From contig LMJI01000001.1 of assembly GCA_001429255.1 (NCBI GenBank), positions 2,092,310 to 2,156,309 on the forward strand: 64,000 nucleotides of DNA, read 5' to 3'. This DNA comes from Cellulomonas sp. Root930. Lineage in GTDB: Bacteria; Actinomycetota; Actinomycetes; Actinomycetales; Cellulomonadaceae. Positions 32,965-42,759 of the stretch are shown piece by piece. The notes beneath the pieces are model-generated. The model had not been told where the DNA came from, made no database searches, and saw only the letters and a program-made list of their open reading frames with translations. Made by a program: the position numbers and the translations under genes. Each line of letters begins with the position of its first letter. Position 1 is the first letter of the stretch.

Positions 32965-35442
32965 CTACTCGTTGTCGCCACCGGTCGACAGCGTCGCCGC
33001 CACCTGACCGGAGTCGGACTCGTCCTGCGCGTCGGGCCAGACCCAGTCCCGGACCTCGGGCAGGTCGTCGCCGAACGCGCGGGTGTACTCCCGGGCCCGG
33101 AGGCGCTCGTCGACCATCTTCTGCCGCAGGTTGGCCTGGGCCGTGCGCAGGTGCGGCACGTTGTCGATGACGTCGATGACCAGGTGGAACCTGTCGAGGT
33201 CGTTGAGCATGACCATGTCGAAGGGCGTCGTCGTGGTGCCCTCCTCCTTGTAGCCGCGCACGTGGATGTTGGTGTGGCCCTTGCGCCGGTACGTGAGCCG
33301 GTGGATGAGCCACGGGTAGCCGTGGTACGCGAAGATCACGGGCTTGTCGTCCGTGAACAGGCCGTCGAACTGCGCGTCCGACAGGCCGTGCGGGTGCTCC
33401 CGCGCGTCCTGCAGGCGCATCAGGTCGACCACGTTGATCACGCGGACCTTGAGGTCGGGCAGCTCGCGGCGCAGGATGTCCGCCGCGGCCAGCACCTCGA
33501 GCGTCGGCACGTCACCGGCGGCGCCGAGGACGACGTCGGGCTTCTCGCCCGGCACCTCCGAGCCCGCCCAGTCCCAGATCCCGAGCCCGCGCGTGCAGTG
33601 CGCCACGGCCTGGTCCATGGTCAGGAAGTTCGGCGCAGGCTGCTTGCCCGCCACGACCACGTTGACGTACTGCCGGCTGCGCAGGCAGTGGTCGTACGTG
33701 GACAGCAGCGTGTTGGCGTCCGGCGGCAGGTAGACGCGGATGACGTCGGCCTTCTTGTTGACCACGTGGTCGATGAACCCCGGGTCCTGGTGGCTGAAGC
33801 CGTTGTGGTCCTGGCGCCAGACGTGGCTGGACAGCAGGTAGTTCAGGCTCGCGATGGGCCGGCGCCACGGGATGTCGTCGGTGACCTTCAGCCACTTCGC
33901 GTGCTGGTTGAACATCGAGTCGATGATGTGGATGAACGCCTCGTAGCAGTTGAACAGGCCGTGCCGGCCGGTCAGCAGGTAGCCCTCGAGCCAGCCCTGG
34001 CACTGGTGCTCGCTGAGCATCTCCAGCACGCGGCCGGCGCGCGCCAGGTGCTCGTCGACGTCCGCGCCGAAGAACTCCGCGTTCCACTGCTTGTCCGTGG
34101 TCTGGAACACCGACTGCAGGCGGTTCGACGCCGTCTCGTCGGGCCCGAAGATCCGGAAGTTGTCGGGGTTCAGCCGGATGACGTCGGTGAGCCAGTCGCC
34201 CAGCACGCGCGGCGCCTCGCTCATCGAGCCGCCCGGCACCGGCACGTCCACCGCGTACTCGCGGAAGTCCGGCAGGCGCAGGTCCTTGAGCAGCAGACCG
34301 CCGTTGGCGTGCGGGTTGTCGCTCATCCGCAGGTGCCCCTGGGGAGCGAGCGCGCGGATGTCGTCGTGCAGCTTGCCGCCCTCGTCGAAAAGCTCGTTGA
34401 CCCGGTACGACTCGAGCCACTGCCGCAGCACGTCGAGGTGCTCCGGGGTGTCCCGCGCGTTGGCCAGCGGCACCTGGTGCGCCCGCCACGACCCCGTGGT
34501 CTTCTTGCCGTCGATGTAGTCCGGACCGGTCCAGCCCTTGGGGGTGCGGAACACGATCATCGGCCACTGCGGGCGCTGCTCGTTGCCGGCGTGCGCGCTG
34601 CGCTTGATCTCCGCGATCTCGTCGAGCACCTCGTCGAGCAGCGTCGCGAACCGGCGGTGGATGTCCTCGTGCGACTCGTCGTCGAAGCCCGCGACGAACA
34701 TGTGCGGCTTGTGGCCGTACCCGACCATGAGCGAGGCGAGCTCGTCCTCAGGGATCCGGGCCAGCACGGTCGGGTTGGCGATCTTGTAGCCGTTGAGGTG
34801 CAGGATCGGCAGGACGACCCCGTCGTTCTCGACGTTGACGAACTTGTTCGAGTGCCAGCTGGTGGCCAGCGGGCCGGTCTCGGCCTCGCCGTCGCCGATG
34901 ACGGTGGCGACCAGCAGGTCCGGGTTGTCGAACGCGGCGCCGTAGGCGTGGCTCAGCGCGTAGCCCAGCTCGCCGCCCTCGTGGATCGACCCCGGGGTCT
35001 CAGGGGCCACGTGGCTGGGGATGCCGCCGGGGAAGGAGAACTGCCGGAACAGCCGGTGGATGCCCTCGGTATCCTCGGTGATGTCCGAGTAGTACTCGGA
35101 GTACGTGCCGTCGAGGTAGGCGCTGGCGACGAGGCCCGGGCCGCCGTGGCCGGGACCCGTGATGTAGATGGTCGACTGCTCGCGCTCGGCGATCGCGCGG
35201 TTGAGGTGCGCGTACAGGAAGTTGAGCCCGGGGGTGGTGCCCCAGTGCCCGAGCAGGCGCGGCTTGACGTGGTCGCGCGTCAGCGGTTCGCGCAGCAGCG
35301 CGTTGTCCAGCAGGTAGATCTGGCCGACCGACAGGTAGTTGGCAGCTCGCCACCACTGGTCGATGCGGTTGAGGGTCTCGGCGTCGAGAGCGTCCCCGCT
35401 CCCGGTCCGCCACGTGCCGCGTTGCGACGTCGTCGTGCTCAT
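32965..35442 (-). CDS. xfp: Xylulose-5-phosphate/fructose-6-phosphate phosphoketolase
   Basis: A thiamine-diphosphate enzyme that splits xylulose 5-phosphate or fructose 6-phosphate into acetyl phosphate and a triose or tetrose phosphate; 825 residues, the normal length. [53 protein letters not shown], the ThDP region [18 protein letters not shown] and [11 protein letters not shown] are all intact. The ATG at 35442 begins the conserved [13 protein letters not shown] lead. It heads the xfp-pta-ackA set, so acetyl phosphate can be turned into ATP and acetate or into acetyl-CoA. Confidence 0.96.
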   Translation of the reverse strand: MSTTTSQRGTWRTGSGDALDAETLNRIDQWWRAANYLSVGQIYLLDNALLREPLTRDHVKPRLLGHWGTTPGLNFLYAHLNRAIAEREQSTIYITGPGHGGPGLVASAYLDGTYSEYYSDITEDTEGIHRLFRQFSFPGGIPSHVAPETPGSIHEGGELGYALSHAYGAAFDNPDLLVATVIGDGEAETGPLATSWHSNKFVNVENDGVVLPILHLNGYKIANPTVLARIPEDELASLMVGYGHKPHMFVAGFDDESHEDIHRRFATLLDEVLDEIAEIKRSAHAGNEQRPQWPMIVFRTPKGWTGPDYIDGKKTTGSWRAHQVPLANARDTPEHLDVLRQWLESYRVNELFDEGGKLHDDIRALAPQGHLRMSDNPHANGGLLLKDLRLPDFREYAVDVPVPGGSMSEAPRVLGDWLTDVIRLNPDNFRIFGPDETASNRLQSVFQTTDKQWNAEFFGADVDEHLARAGRVLEMLSEHQCQGWLEGYLLTGRHGLFNCYEAFIHIIDSMFNQHAKWLKVTDDIPWRRPIASLNYLLSSHVWRQDHNGFSHQDPGFIDHVVNKKADVIRVYLPPDANTLLSTYDHCLRSRQYVNVVVAGKQPAPNFLTMDQAVAHCTRGLGIWDWAGSEVPGEKPDVVLGAAGDVPTLEVLAAADILRRELPDLKVRVINVVDLMRLQDAREHPHGLSDAQFDGLFTDDKPVIFAYHGYPWLIHRLTYRRKGHTNIHVRGYKEEGTTTTPFDMVMLNDLDRFHLVIDVIDNVPHLRTAQANLRQKMVDERLRAREYTRAFGDDLPEVRDWVWPDAQDESDSGQVAATLSTGGDNE

Positions 35443-35550
35443 GCGCGCTCCCCAGTCGTCGTTCCGGCAGTTCGCCGGTCCGGTGTCAGCCTTGCGTCGG
35501 GGCCCGTCGCACCCGGAGGACCTAGGTCCTGCCGGCGCCGCGCGTACCCA

Positions 35551-35563
35551 GTTGTCATACAAC
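35551..35563. promoter_or_regulatory. GntR-like palindrome upstream of xfp
   Basis: GTTGT-CAT-ACAAC is a perfect inverted repeat of the form TTGTNNNACAA, resembling GntR-family operators. It lies about 110 bases before the xfp ATG in a 277-base gap whose only other visible structure is a six-bp hairpin (CCCTCC/GGAGGG, 35573-35590). No GntR gene is in the window. Confidence 0.35.
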
Positions 35564-35719
35564 CGCACTCAGCCCTCCAGCGCAGGAGGGGGAGGCGAAC
35601 GGGAATCGAACGTGTGGTGGGATCCGGACGGAACGGTTGCGCAGGTCAGCGGGGTCGTGGGCCCGTCTGGAGGGGGTCGCGTGTACCGATCCGTGCCTCC
35701 GTGCGGGGTACCGTGAGGC

Positions 35720-36649
35720 GTGACCGAACAGCCCCCCGCAGCCGTGGCGCGCGACCGCGCGACGGGGTCGGCGGCGGGCAGTGACGATGGTCACGGCCGC
35801 CCGCCCGGGCGCGCCGCGGAGGCGCCGGCACCGGCCCTCTCCGCGTGGTCGCAGGCCGAGCGGCGTCCGCCGACGACGATGCTCCGTGCCGCGCTCCGAC
35901 CCCGGATGCTCCTGCTCCTCGTCCTCCTGCTCGCGGCGGCCGCGCTGTGCGCCCGGCTCGGCGCGTGGCAGCTGGACCGCGCACAGGTGCACGGCTCGGC
36001 CGCGGCGGAGCGGCTCACCGCCGAGCTCGTCGCCGCGCCGGCGGTCCCGCTCGACGACGTGCTGGCCCCGCAGACCACGTTCACCGGCGACCTCGTGGGC
36101 CGCAAGGTGTCCGTGACCGGCACCTACGACGCCGCAGGTCAGCTGCTGGTCACCGGCCGCGCGCACGACGGGACCACCGGCCTGCTCGTCCTGACACCGC
36201 TGCGGACGACCGACGGCGCCGTGCTGCCCGTGGTCCGCGGCTGGGTGGCGAGCCCCGCGGACGCCGACGAGCCGCCGACCGGACCCGTCGAGGTCACCGG
36301 CTACCTGCAGGCGTCCGAGCAGGCGGGTGCCGGCGTGGCCGACGGGCGGACCGACGCCATCAGCTCCGCCGAGCTGCTCAACTCCTGGGGCGGACCGATC
36401 TACACCGGGTACCTCGTGGTCTCGGCGTCGGACCCGGCACAGGCGGCCGCCGTGGCACTGCTCGACCCGCCGACGAAGCCCGGCGCCGGGCTGAACATCC
36501 AGAACCTCGCCTACGCCGCACAGTGGTGGATCTTCGGTGCGTTCGCGGTGCTGCTCTGGCTCCGCCTGGTGCGCGACGAGGCCCGCGGTGCCGGGCGGGA
36601 GCCGGACGGGCCGGTCAGCCCAGCGGAGGGCGGCGCCGCAGCTCCTTGA
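35720..36649 (+). CDS. SURF1-family membrane protein
   Basis: A 309-residue SURF1 homologue involved in cytochrome c oxidase assembly. After a hydrophilic N-terminus of about 55 residues comes a first membrane helix (MLLLLVLLLAAAALCARLGA) running into the family motif LGAWQLDRAQVHG. A periplasmic domain with PLRTTDGAVLPVVRGWV follows, and the second helix is near the end: NIQNLAYAAQWWIFGAFAVL. TACCGT five bases before the GTG suggests a leaderless message. Its end overlaps arfB, on the other strand, by 35 bases. Confidence 0.9.
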   Translation: MTEQPPAAVARDRATGSAAGSDDGHGRPPGRAAEAPAPALSAWSQAERRPPTTMLRAALRPRMLLLLVLLLAAAALCARLGAWQLDRAQVHGSAAAERLTAELVAAPAVPLDDVLAPQTTFTGDLVGRKVSVTGTYDAAGQLLVTGRAHDGTTGLLVLTPLRTTDGAVLPVVRGWVASPADADEPPTGPVEVTGYLQASEQAGAGVADGRTDAISSAELLNSWGGPIYTGYLVVSASDPAQAAAVALLDPPTKPGAGLNIQNLAYAAQWWIFGAFAVLLWLRLVRDEARGAGREPDGPVSPAEGGAAAP

Positions 36650-37043
36650 CCGCGCGGCGCTTCTGCTCGCCCTGCACCCGGCGCACCTGCGACCCCCGGC
36701 TCGGCCGGGTGGCGCGGCGGGTCGGCCCCGGGGGAGCGAGGGCGTCGTCGAGCAGCGCGTGCACGCGGGTGAGCGCCGCCTCCCGGTTCCGCAGCTGCGA
36801 CCGGTACTCCTGGGCGCTCAGGGTCAGCAGCGAACCCCGCAGCCGACCCGCGAGGCGTTCCAGGACGCGGTCCTGCTGCGTCGGGCTGGTCCAGGGGATC
36901 CGTGCCAGGTCGACGGTGAGCTCGACGCGGGAGTCGGTGGTGTTCACGGACTGACCGCCCGGGCCGCTGGAGCGCGAGAAGCGCCACGCGAGGGCGTCGT
37001 CAGGAACGACGACACCCCCGCGCAGCACCATCGGACCGGTCAT
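36615..37043 (-). CDS. arfB: Alternative ribosome-rescue factor / peptidyl-tRNA hydrolase ArfB
   Basis: A 142-residue class I release-factor-like hydrolase that frees stalled ribosomes. The catalytic GGQ is in RSSGPGGQSVNTTDSRVEL near residue 30. The C-terminal tail is Arg/Lys-rich (GPTRRATRPSRGSQVRRVQGEQKRRAVKELRRR), as needed for binding the empty mRNA channel. It starts one base after the stop of the ABC transporter gene upstream, so it probably rides on that transcript. Confidence 0.93.
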   Translation of the reverse strand: MTGPMVLRGGVVVPDDALAWRFSRSSGPGGQSVNTTDSRVELTVDLARIPWTSPTQQDRVLERLAGRLRGSLLTLSAQEYRSQLRNREAALTRVHALLDDALAPPGPTRRATRPSRGSQVRRVQGEQKRRAVKELRRRPPLG

Positions 37044-37044
37044 C

Positions 37045-38778
37045 TCAGTCGTGCTGCCACGAGTGCCACAGCGCGGCGTAGTCGCCGCCCGCGGCGACCA
37101 GCTCGTCGTGCGGACCGATCTCCACGATCCGGCCGCCGTCGACCACCGCCACCCGGTCCGCGTCGTGCGCGGTGTGCAGGCGGTGCGCGATGGCGACCAC
37201 CGTGCGCCCGGCGAGCACGGCCGACAGCGACCGCTCGAGGTGCCGGGCCGCCCGCGGGTCGAGCAGCGAGGTGGCCTCGTCGAGCACCAGCGTGTGCGGG
37301 TCGAGGAGCACCAGCCGGGCCAGCGCGATCTGCTGGGCCTGCGCGGGTGTGAGCGCGACACCACCGGAGCCGACCTCGGTCTCGAGCCCCTGCGGCAGCG
37401 CCTGCACCCACTCCCAGGCGTCCACCGCGCGCAGGGCGCGCTCGAGCGCGGCCGCGTCGGCGTCCACCTGGGCGAGGCGCAGGTTGTCGGCCACCGAGCC
37501 GACGAACACGTGGTGCTCCTGGGTGACCAGGGCGACGTGCCCGCGCAGCTCCTCGAGCGGCAGGTCGATCAGCGGCACGCCGCCGACGGTGACCGTGCCG
37601 TCCGTGGGCGGGTGGATGCCCGCCAGCATCCGGCCGAGCGTCGACTTGCCGGCACCGGACGGTCCGACGACCGCCAGGCGCTCCCCGGCCGCGAGGTCGA
37701 GGTCGATGCCGTGCAGCACGTTGTGACCCTCGCGGTACGCGTACGTGAGGTCCCGGGCGGCGATGTCCTCGTCGACGGGTTCGCCCTCGCGGGCCTGACG
37801 GTCGGGCTCGACCAGCTGGACGCCGACGATGCGCGCGAGCGACGTCGCGGCCACCTGGATCTCGTCGACCCAGAAGATCAGCTCCCAGACGGGACCGGTG
37901 ATCTGGTACGTGTACAGGACGATCGTCGTCACCGCGCCGACCGAGACGTGACCCTGCGAGGCCAGGTAGCCGCCCCAGAACAGCACGGCCGCGGGGGCCA
38001 GGACGAACGTGAGGTCGATGCCCGGGAAGAGGATCGTGCGCAGCCGGAGCGTCGCCTTCTCCGCCTCGAACGCCTCCGCCAGGTCGTCGTTCACCCGCTG
38101 CATGCGGCGCGCGCCCAGCCGGAGGGCGTCGACCGTGCGGGCACCCTCGACTGACTCCGTGATGGTGCCGTTGAGCACCGCGTACGCCGCGGACTCGCGC
38201 TGGTAGGCCGGGGTCGCGCGCTTGAGGTACCAGCGCACGATGAGCAGCAGCGACGGGACGCCCAAGAACATCGCCAGCGAGACCACGGGCGAGAGCACGA
38301 GGCACGCGACGATCGTCAGGGAGATGGTGACGACCGCGACGATCACGCGGGGCACGCCGAAGCGGACCGCGTGCTGGAGCTTGTTCACGTCGTTGGTGGT
38401 GCGCGCCACCAGGTCGCCGGTCCCCGCACGCTCGACGGTCGACAGCGGCAGGGCCGTGACCTTCTCGATGAACTCCTCGCGCAGCTCGGCGAAGACCTCC
38501 TCGCCGAAGATCATCGACGAGCGCTGCGCGAACCGGATGAGCACCGTCTGGGCCAGCACGGCCGCCGCGCCGATGGCGATGAGCGTGTTGATGTACCCGA
38601 CGGTGGTGCCGTCGGTGACCGCGTCGATGAGCATGCCCAGCAGCCACGGACCGGCCAGGCCGGCGGTGGCGGCCAGCGTGTGCAGGACCGCGATGAGCGT
38701 CAAGGGACGGTGGTGCTTGCGGAACAGGAGGGCGGCGTAGGCACGGACCGTCGCCGAGTCGGCGATGGGAAGCTTCAT
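37045..38778 (-). CDS. ABC exporter half-transporter with intact Walker motifs but degenerate signature
   Basis: A 577-residue membrane-plus-ATPase subunit. Six membrane helices (about 20-310) precede the ATPase domain. Walker A GPSGAGKST, Walker B TLVLDEATS and the switch His in AIAHRLHTAHD are canonical, but the ABC signature is LTPAQAQQIALARL instead of LSGGQ. It overlaps its partner gene (ATGA), so they form a heterodimer. The only complete ATP site would combine this subunit's Walker motifs with the partner's signature. The substrate is unknown; multidrug or lipid export is typical. Confidence 0.93.
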   Translation of the reverse strand: MKLPIADSATVRAYAALLFRKHHRPLTLIAVLHTLAATAGLAGPWLLGMLIDAVTDGTTVGYINTLIAIGAAAVLAQTVLIRFAQRSSMIFGEEVFAELREEFIEKVTALPLSTVERAGTGDLVARTTNDVNKLQHAVRFGVPRVIVAVVTISLTIVACLVLSPVVSLAMFLGVPSLLLIVRWYLKRATPAYQRESAAYAVLNGTITESVEGARTVDALRLGARRMQRVNDDLAEAFEAEKATLRLRTILFPGIDLTFVLAPAAVLFWGGYLASQGHVSVGAVTTIVLYTYQITGPVWELIFWVDEIQVAATSLARIVGVQLVEPDRQAREGEPVDEDIAARDLTYAYREGHNVLHGIDLDLAAGERLAVVGPSGAGKSTLGRMLAGIHPPTDGTVTVGGVPLIDLPLEELRGHVALVTQEHHVFVGSVADNLRLAQVDADAAALERALRAVDAWEWVQALPQGLETEVGSGGVALTPAQAQQIALARLVLLDPHTLVLDEATSLLDPRAARHLERSLSAVLAGRTVVAIAHRLHTAHDADRVAVVDGGRIVEIGPHDELVAAGGDYAALWHSWQHD

Positions 38779-40631
38779 GACTGACCTCCTCTGTTCTCTC
38801 CTGCCGTGCCCGCGGACTGCGCGGCCATCAGCTCCTGGTACAGGCGCTCGTCGTCCTCGAGCGCCTCGACGGTGCGGTTCTCCAGCGACTCCTCGTCCAT
38901 GTTCCGTCCCACGACGGCGCGGTAGGCGCGGGCCACCTCGAGGTTCCCCGCGCCGTGCACGAGCAGCGCGTCGTGCGTGCCGCGGGCGACGACGACGCCG
39001 TCCTGCACGAACGCGACCTCGTCGACGTGGTCCAGCACCAGCGGGCTGGCCGTCACGACGAGCGTGGTCCGACCGCGCCGGACGTCCGCCAGCCGTGCCG
39101 AGATCCGCGCCTCCGTGTGGGCGTCGACCGCGCTGGTCGGCTCCACGAGCACGAGGATCTCCGGGTCGATGAGGAGCGCCCGCGCGAGGGCGACACGCTG
39201 CCGCTGCCCGCCGGACAGCGAGCGGCCCTTCTCGGGCAGCTCCCCGGCGAGCCCGTCGGGCACCGAGTCGAGCACGTCCTGCGCGTCGGCCGTGCCGATC
39301 ACCCGCAGCAGGTCGTCCTCGGTGGCGTCGCCGCGCACGTCCAGCTCCTGGGCCAGGAGCCCGGAGAACAGGTGCGGCGTCGCCTCCGCGACGACGATGC
39401 GCTCGCGGACGACCTCCTTGTCCAGCTCGGACAGGAGCACGCCACCCAGGCGCACCGGGGTGTCCTTCTCGGCCTCGTCGTCGAACCGCCCGAGCCGCGT
39501 CGCGATCCGCGCGGTCTCGTCGGGGTCGACGCTCACCAGCGCGACCACCTGGCCGGCCCCGAGCTCCAGGCCGCTGACCTCGTCGACCAGCGACGCGTGC
39601 GGTCCCGGCGCGGCGGCCGTCCCGCCGGTCGCTCCCGTGGCCGGGACGACCTGGAGGACCTTGACCACCTTGCCGGCGCCGATGTGCGCGCGCGTCGCGG
39701 CCTGCAGCATCTGCGTGGCGTTCTGCACGGGCCACGACAGGAAGGCCGCGAAGCCGTACGTGGACACCAGCTGTCCGGGCGTGATGGTGCCGGCCAGCGC
39801 CATGTGGGCGCCGAGCCAGATGAGCGTGATGACGAAGGCGCCGGGCAGCAGCACCTGCAGCGCGTCCAGGATCGACTGCGTCCTGGCCACCTCGACCCCG
39901 CGGCGCCGCGTCTCCTGCGACTGCGCGCGGTACCGGCCGGTGAAGACCTCCTCGCCGCCGATGCCGCGCAGGATGCGCAGTCCCGACACGGTGTCCGAGC
40001 CGAGCGTGGTCAGACGGCCGGACGCCTCGCGCTGCGCGGCCTGGCGCCGGGACAGCGGCTTGACCAGCAGGCCGAGGATGGCGGCCACGGTCGGCAGGCC
40101 GAGCACGACGACGAGCCCGAGCGGCACGGACACGCGCAGCATGAGAACGGCGACGATGCCGTACGCGACGAGGCTCCCGAGGAAGTGCGCGGCCATCGCG
40201 AAGACCTCGCCGATGCGCAGCGCGTCGTTGGCCACCGCCGAGACGACCTCGCCCGTCGGGAGCTCCTTGGTGATCGTGTGGCCGGAGCGCGCGACGGTCC
40301 GGCCGACCAGCTGCGACGAGGTGAAGGCCGCGCGGAGCCAGTTGTTGACGTCGTACCGGTGCCCGATGGCCGACGCGGTGATGATCACGGCGCCGAGCGC
40401 CAGGAGGGTGCCGCACGCGCGCCACAGGTCAGGGCCGAACCCGCTGTCCAGACCGTCGTCGATGGCGCGACCGACCACGAACGGGGTGAACGCCTGGCTC
40501 GCGAACATGGTGATGCCGAGGCCGACGGCGGTCAGGAGGATGCCCCACTGTCGCCGGGCGAGCCACCAGAGCAGCGCGACAGGCCCGCTCAGAGGCGGGG
40601 TGCCGGGATCGTCGAGGGGGAGGGAACGCAC
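38775..40631 (-). CDS. ABC exporter half-transporter with lost Walker A but canonical signature
   Basis: A 618-residue partner subunit with six membrane helices followed by a strongly degenerate ATPase domain. Where Walker A should be the sequence is [15 protein letters not shown], with no P-loop Gly or Lys. Walker B reads LVLVEPTS (Asp replaced by Val) and the switch His is Ala (VVTASPLV). In contrast the signature [16 protein letters not shown] is perfect. It can therefore hardly bind ATP itself but completes the partner's site. GTG at 40631 is chosen, with TAACGT eight bases upstream; a C-terminal acidic tail extends past the ATPase. Confidence 0.9.
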   Translation of the reverse strand: MRSLPLDDPGTPPLSGPVALLWWLARRQWGILLTAVGLGITMFASQAFTPFVVGRAIDDGLDSGFGPDLWRACGTLLALGAVIITASAIGHRYDVNNWLRAAFTSSQLVGRTVARSGHTITKELPTGEVVSAVANDALRIGEVFAMAAHFLGSLVAYGIVAVLMLRVSVPLGLVVVLGLPTVAAILGLLVKPLSRRQAAQREASGRLTTLGSDTVSGLRILRGIGGEEVFTGRYRAQSQETRRRGVEVARTQSILDALQVLLPGAFVITLIWLGAHMALAGTITPGQLVSTYGFAAFLSWPVQNATQMLQAATRAHIGAGKVVKVLQVVPATGATGGTAAAPGPHASLVDEVSGLELGAGQVVALVSVDPDETARIATRLGRFDDEAEKDTPVRLGGVLLSELDKEVVRERIVVAEATPHLFSGLLAQELDVRGDATEDDLLRVIGTADAQDVLDSVPDGLAGELPEKGRSLSGGQRQRVALARALLIDPEILVLVEPTSAVDAHTEARISARLADVRRGRTTLVVTASPLVLDHVDEVAFVQDGVVVARGTHDALLVHGAGNLEVARAYRAVVGRNMDEESLENRTVEALEDDERLYQELMAAQSAGTAGENRGGQS

Positions 40632-40718
40632 GAGGAGCAACGTTACGGGGGGGTACTGACAGGGATCGAACCGTTTTCCGTGACGCGGACCACGGACGGA
40701 CCTTCCCCGCGCGCCGAC

Positions 40719-40724
40719 TACCCT
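40719..40724 (+). promoter_or_regulatory. Leaderless -10 box of guaA
   Basis: TACCCT ends six bases before the GTG start of guaA, with no ribosome-binding site between. Confidence 0.55.
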
Positions 40725-40730
40725 GAGGGC

Positions 40731-42311
40731 GTGACGCAGACGCCTGACCTGGCCGCCACCACCCACCGCCCCGTGCTCGTCGTCGACTTCGGCGCGCAGT
40801 ACGCGCAGCTCATCGCGCGTCGCGTGCGCGAGGCCAACGTGTATTCCGAGATCGTGCCGCACACGGCCTCGGTCGCGGACCTGCTGGCCAAGGACCCGGC
40901 GGCGATCATCCTGTCGGGCGGGCCCTCGTCGGTGTACGCCACGGGTGCGCCGTTCGTCGATCCCGCCCTGTTCGAGGCGGGCGTCCCCGTGCTCGGCATC
41001 TGCTACGGCTTCCAGGCCATGGCGGCGGCGCTCGGCGGGACCGTCGCGCAGACCGGCCAGCGCGAGTACGGCGGGACGGCTGTCGAGGTCACGTCCGCCG
41101 GCACGGTGCTGTCCGGCAGCCCGGACTCGCAGACGGTGTGGATGAGCCACGGCGACGCGGTGCACGCCGCGCCCGAGGGGTTCGAGGTGCTGGCGACGTC
41201 GGCGGGCAGCCCGGTCGCCGCGTTCGAGGACCGCGCCCGCCGCCTCTACGGCGTGCAGTGGCACCCCGAGGTCAAGCACTCGCCGCTCGGCCAGAAGGCG
41301 CTCGAGAACTTCCTCTACGAGGGCGCCGGCCTGGCCCCCGACTGGAACGCCGGGAACGTCGTGGCGGAGCAGGTGGAGAAGATCCGCGCGCAGGTCGGCG
41401 ACGCGCGGGTCATCTGCGGGCTCTCCGGCGGCGTGGACTCCTCGGTGGCCGCCGCGCTCGTGCAGAAGGCCGTCGGCAGCCAGCTGACCTGCGTGTTCGT
41501 CGACCACGGGCTGCTGCGGTCGGGCGAGGCCGAGCAGGTGGAGAAGGACTTCGTCGCCGCCACCGGCGTCCAGCTGAAGGTCGTCGACGCCCGCGAGCGG
41601 TTCCTGCACGCGCTGGCCGGGCACACCGACCCCGAGACCAAGCGCAAGATCATCGGCCGCGAGTTCATCCGGGTGTTCGAGGACGCCGCCCGCGAGATCG
41701 TGTCCGACAGCGACGACGAGGTGAAGTTCCTCGTCCAGGGCACCCTCTACCCGGACGTGGTCGAGTCCGGCGGTGGCGAGGGTGCAGCCAACATCAAGTC
41801 GCACCACAACGTGGGCGGGCTGCCCGACGACCTGCAGTTCGAGCTGGTCGAGCCGCTGCGCACCCTGTTCAAGGACGAGGTCCGCGCGGTCGGCCTGGAG
41901 CTGGGGGTGCCCGAGGGCATCGTCTGGCGCCAGCCGTTCCCCGGACCCGGGCTGGGCATCCGGATCATCGGCGAGGTGACCGCGGAGCGTCTCGACATCC
42001 TGCGCGCGGCCGACGTCATCGCCCGCGAGGAGCTGACCCGCGCGGGCCTGGACCGGGACATCTGGCAGTGCCCGGTGGTGCTCCTGGCGGACGTGCGCTC
42101 GGTAGGTGTGCAGGGTGACGGCCGGACGTACGGGCACCCGGTCGTGCTGCGGCCGGTGTCGTCGGAGGACGCGATGACCGCCGACTGGACCCGCCTGCCC
42201 TACGACGTCCTGGCGACCATCTCGACCCGGATCACCAACGAGGTGCCCGAGGTCAACCGCGTCGTCCTCGACGTGACGAGCAAGCCGCCGGGCACCATCG
42301 AGTGGGAGTGA
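40731..42311 (+). CDS. guaA: GMP synthase (glutamine-hydrolysing)
   Basis: Converts XMP to GMP; 526 residues, single-chain form. The glutaminase domain (1-200) has the nucleophile in [12 protein letters not shown] and the His-Glu of [10 protein letters not shown]. The ATP pyrophosphatase domain has the P-loop [12 protein letters not shown] near residue 230. The dimerisation domain carries [13 protein letters not shown] and ends [12 protein letters not shown]. It is followed after four bases by a DUF3817 gene, a linkage I recognise from other actinobacteria. Confidence 0.98.
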   Translation: MTQTPDLAATTHRPVLVVDFGAQYAQLIARRVREANVYSEIVPHTASVADLLAKDPAAIILSGGPSSVYATGAPFVDPALFEAGVPVLGICYGFQAMAAALGGTVAQTGQREYGGTAVEVTSAGTVLSGSPDSQTVWMSHGDAVHAAPEGFEVLATSAGSPVAAFEDRARRLYGVQWHPEVKHSPLGQKALENFLYEGAGLAPDWNAGNVVAEQVEKIRAQVGDARVICGLSGGVDSSVAAALVQKAVGSQLTCVFVDHGLLRSGEAEQVEKDFVAATGVQLKVVDARERFLHALAGHTDPETKRKIIGREFIRVFEDAAREIVSDSDDEVKFLVQGTLYPDVVESGGGEGAANIKSHHNVGGLPDDLQFELVEPLRTLFKDEVRAVGLELGVPEGIVWRQPFPGPGLGIRIIGEVTAERLDILRAADVIAREELTRAGLDRDIWQCPVVLLADVRSVGVQGDGRTYGHPVVLRPVSSEDAMTADWTRLPYDVLATISTRITNEVPEVNRVVLDVTSKPPGTIEWE

Positions 42312-42315
42312 CACT

Positions 42316-42708
42316 GTGACCGAGACCGCTACCGGCGTCGACCCCTGGGTGCGCAAGGCCGCGGGAGCGACGAAGCGCTACCGCGTGCTGGCCTGGATCA
42401 CCGGCACCATGCTGCTGCTGCTCTGCGTCGAGCTGGTCCTCAAGTACGTGTTCCACGCGAGCGGGGTGGACGCCTCCGGCACCCCGAACCCCGTCATCGG
42501 CTCCTGGATCGCGTACGCGCACGGCTGGATCTACGTCGTCTACCTGGTCACGGTCTTCGACCTCTGGTCGAAGATGCGCTGGCGGCTCGGGCGGCTCGCC
42601 ACGATGGCCGCTGCCGGCGTCGTGCCGGTCATGTCGTTCATCCTCGAGCGCAAGGTGCACGCCCAGGCGCTCGGCCGCATCGAGGCCGCCGGTGGCGCAC
42701 GCGGGTGA
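42316..42708 (+). CDS. DUF3817-family membrane protein
   Basis: A 130-residue integral membrane protein with three predicted helices: about residues 23-45 (YRVLAWITGTMLLLLCVELV), 63-82 (AYAHGWIYVVYLVTVFDLW) and 92-112 (LATMAAAGVVPVMSFILERK). This is the DUF3817 pattern, including the HGW and FxxE/R turns. The GTG start is four bases after the guaA stop, implying co-transcription. The function is not known; the persistent guaA linkage suggests a link to nucleotide metabolism, which is inference. Confidence 0.85.
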   Translation: MTETATGVDPWVRKAAGATKRYRVLAWITGTMLLLLCVELVLKYVFHASGVDASGTPNPVIGSWIAYAHGWIYVVYLVTVFDLWSKMRWRLGRLATMAAAGVVPVMSFILERKVHAQALGRIEAAGGARG

Positions 42709-42747
42709 CATGTCCCGTGTCGTGGTCGGTCGTCCGGTTCGCGCCGT

Positions 42748-42753
42748 TACGGT
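42748..42753 (+). promoter_or_regulatory. Leaderless -10 box of the glycosyltransferase gene
   Basis: TACGGT ends six bases before the GTG at 42760. Confidence 0.5.
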
Positions 42754-42759
42754 GAGCGC

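Noticed and set aside
32883..32981. N-terminal extension of Pta starting at GTG 32981
   Set aside because: It would begin inside xfp, translate through the intergenic hairpin, add 33 low-complexity residues and exceed the usual length; GTG 32882 has a ribosome site.
32869..35784. A 970-codon open frame antisense to phosphoketolase
   Set aside because: Same GC-driven shadow effect; the sense frame is a full-length phosphoketolase with all motifs.
38955..40730. A long in-frame extension upstream of guaA that would add about 590 residues
   Set aside because: It is antisense to the ABC exporter, and guaA has a normal GTG start with a leaderless promoter immediately before it.
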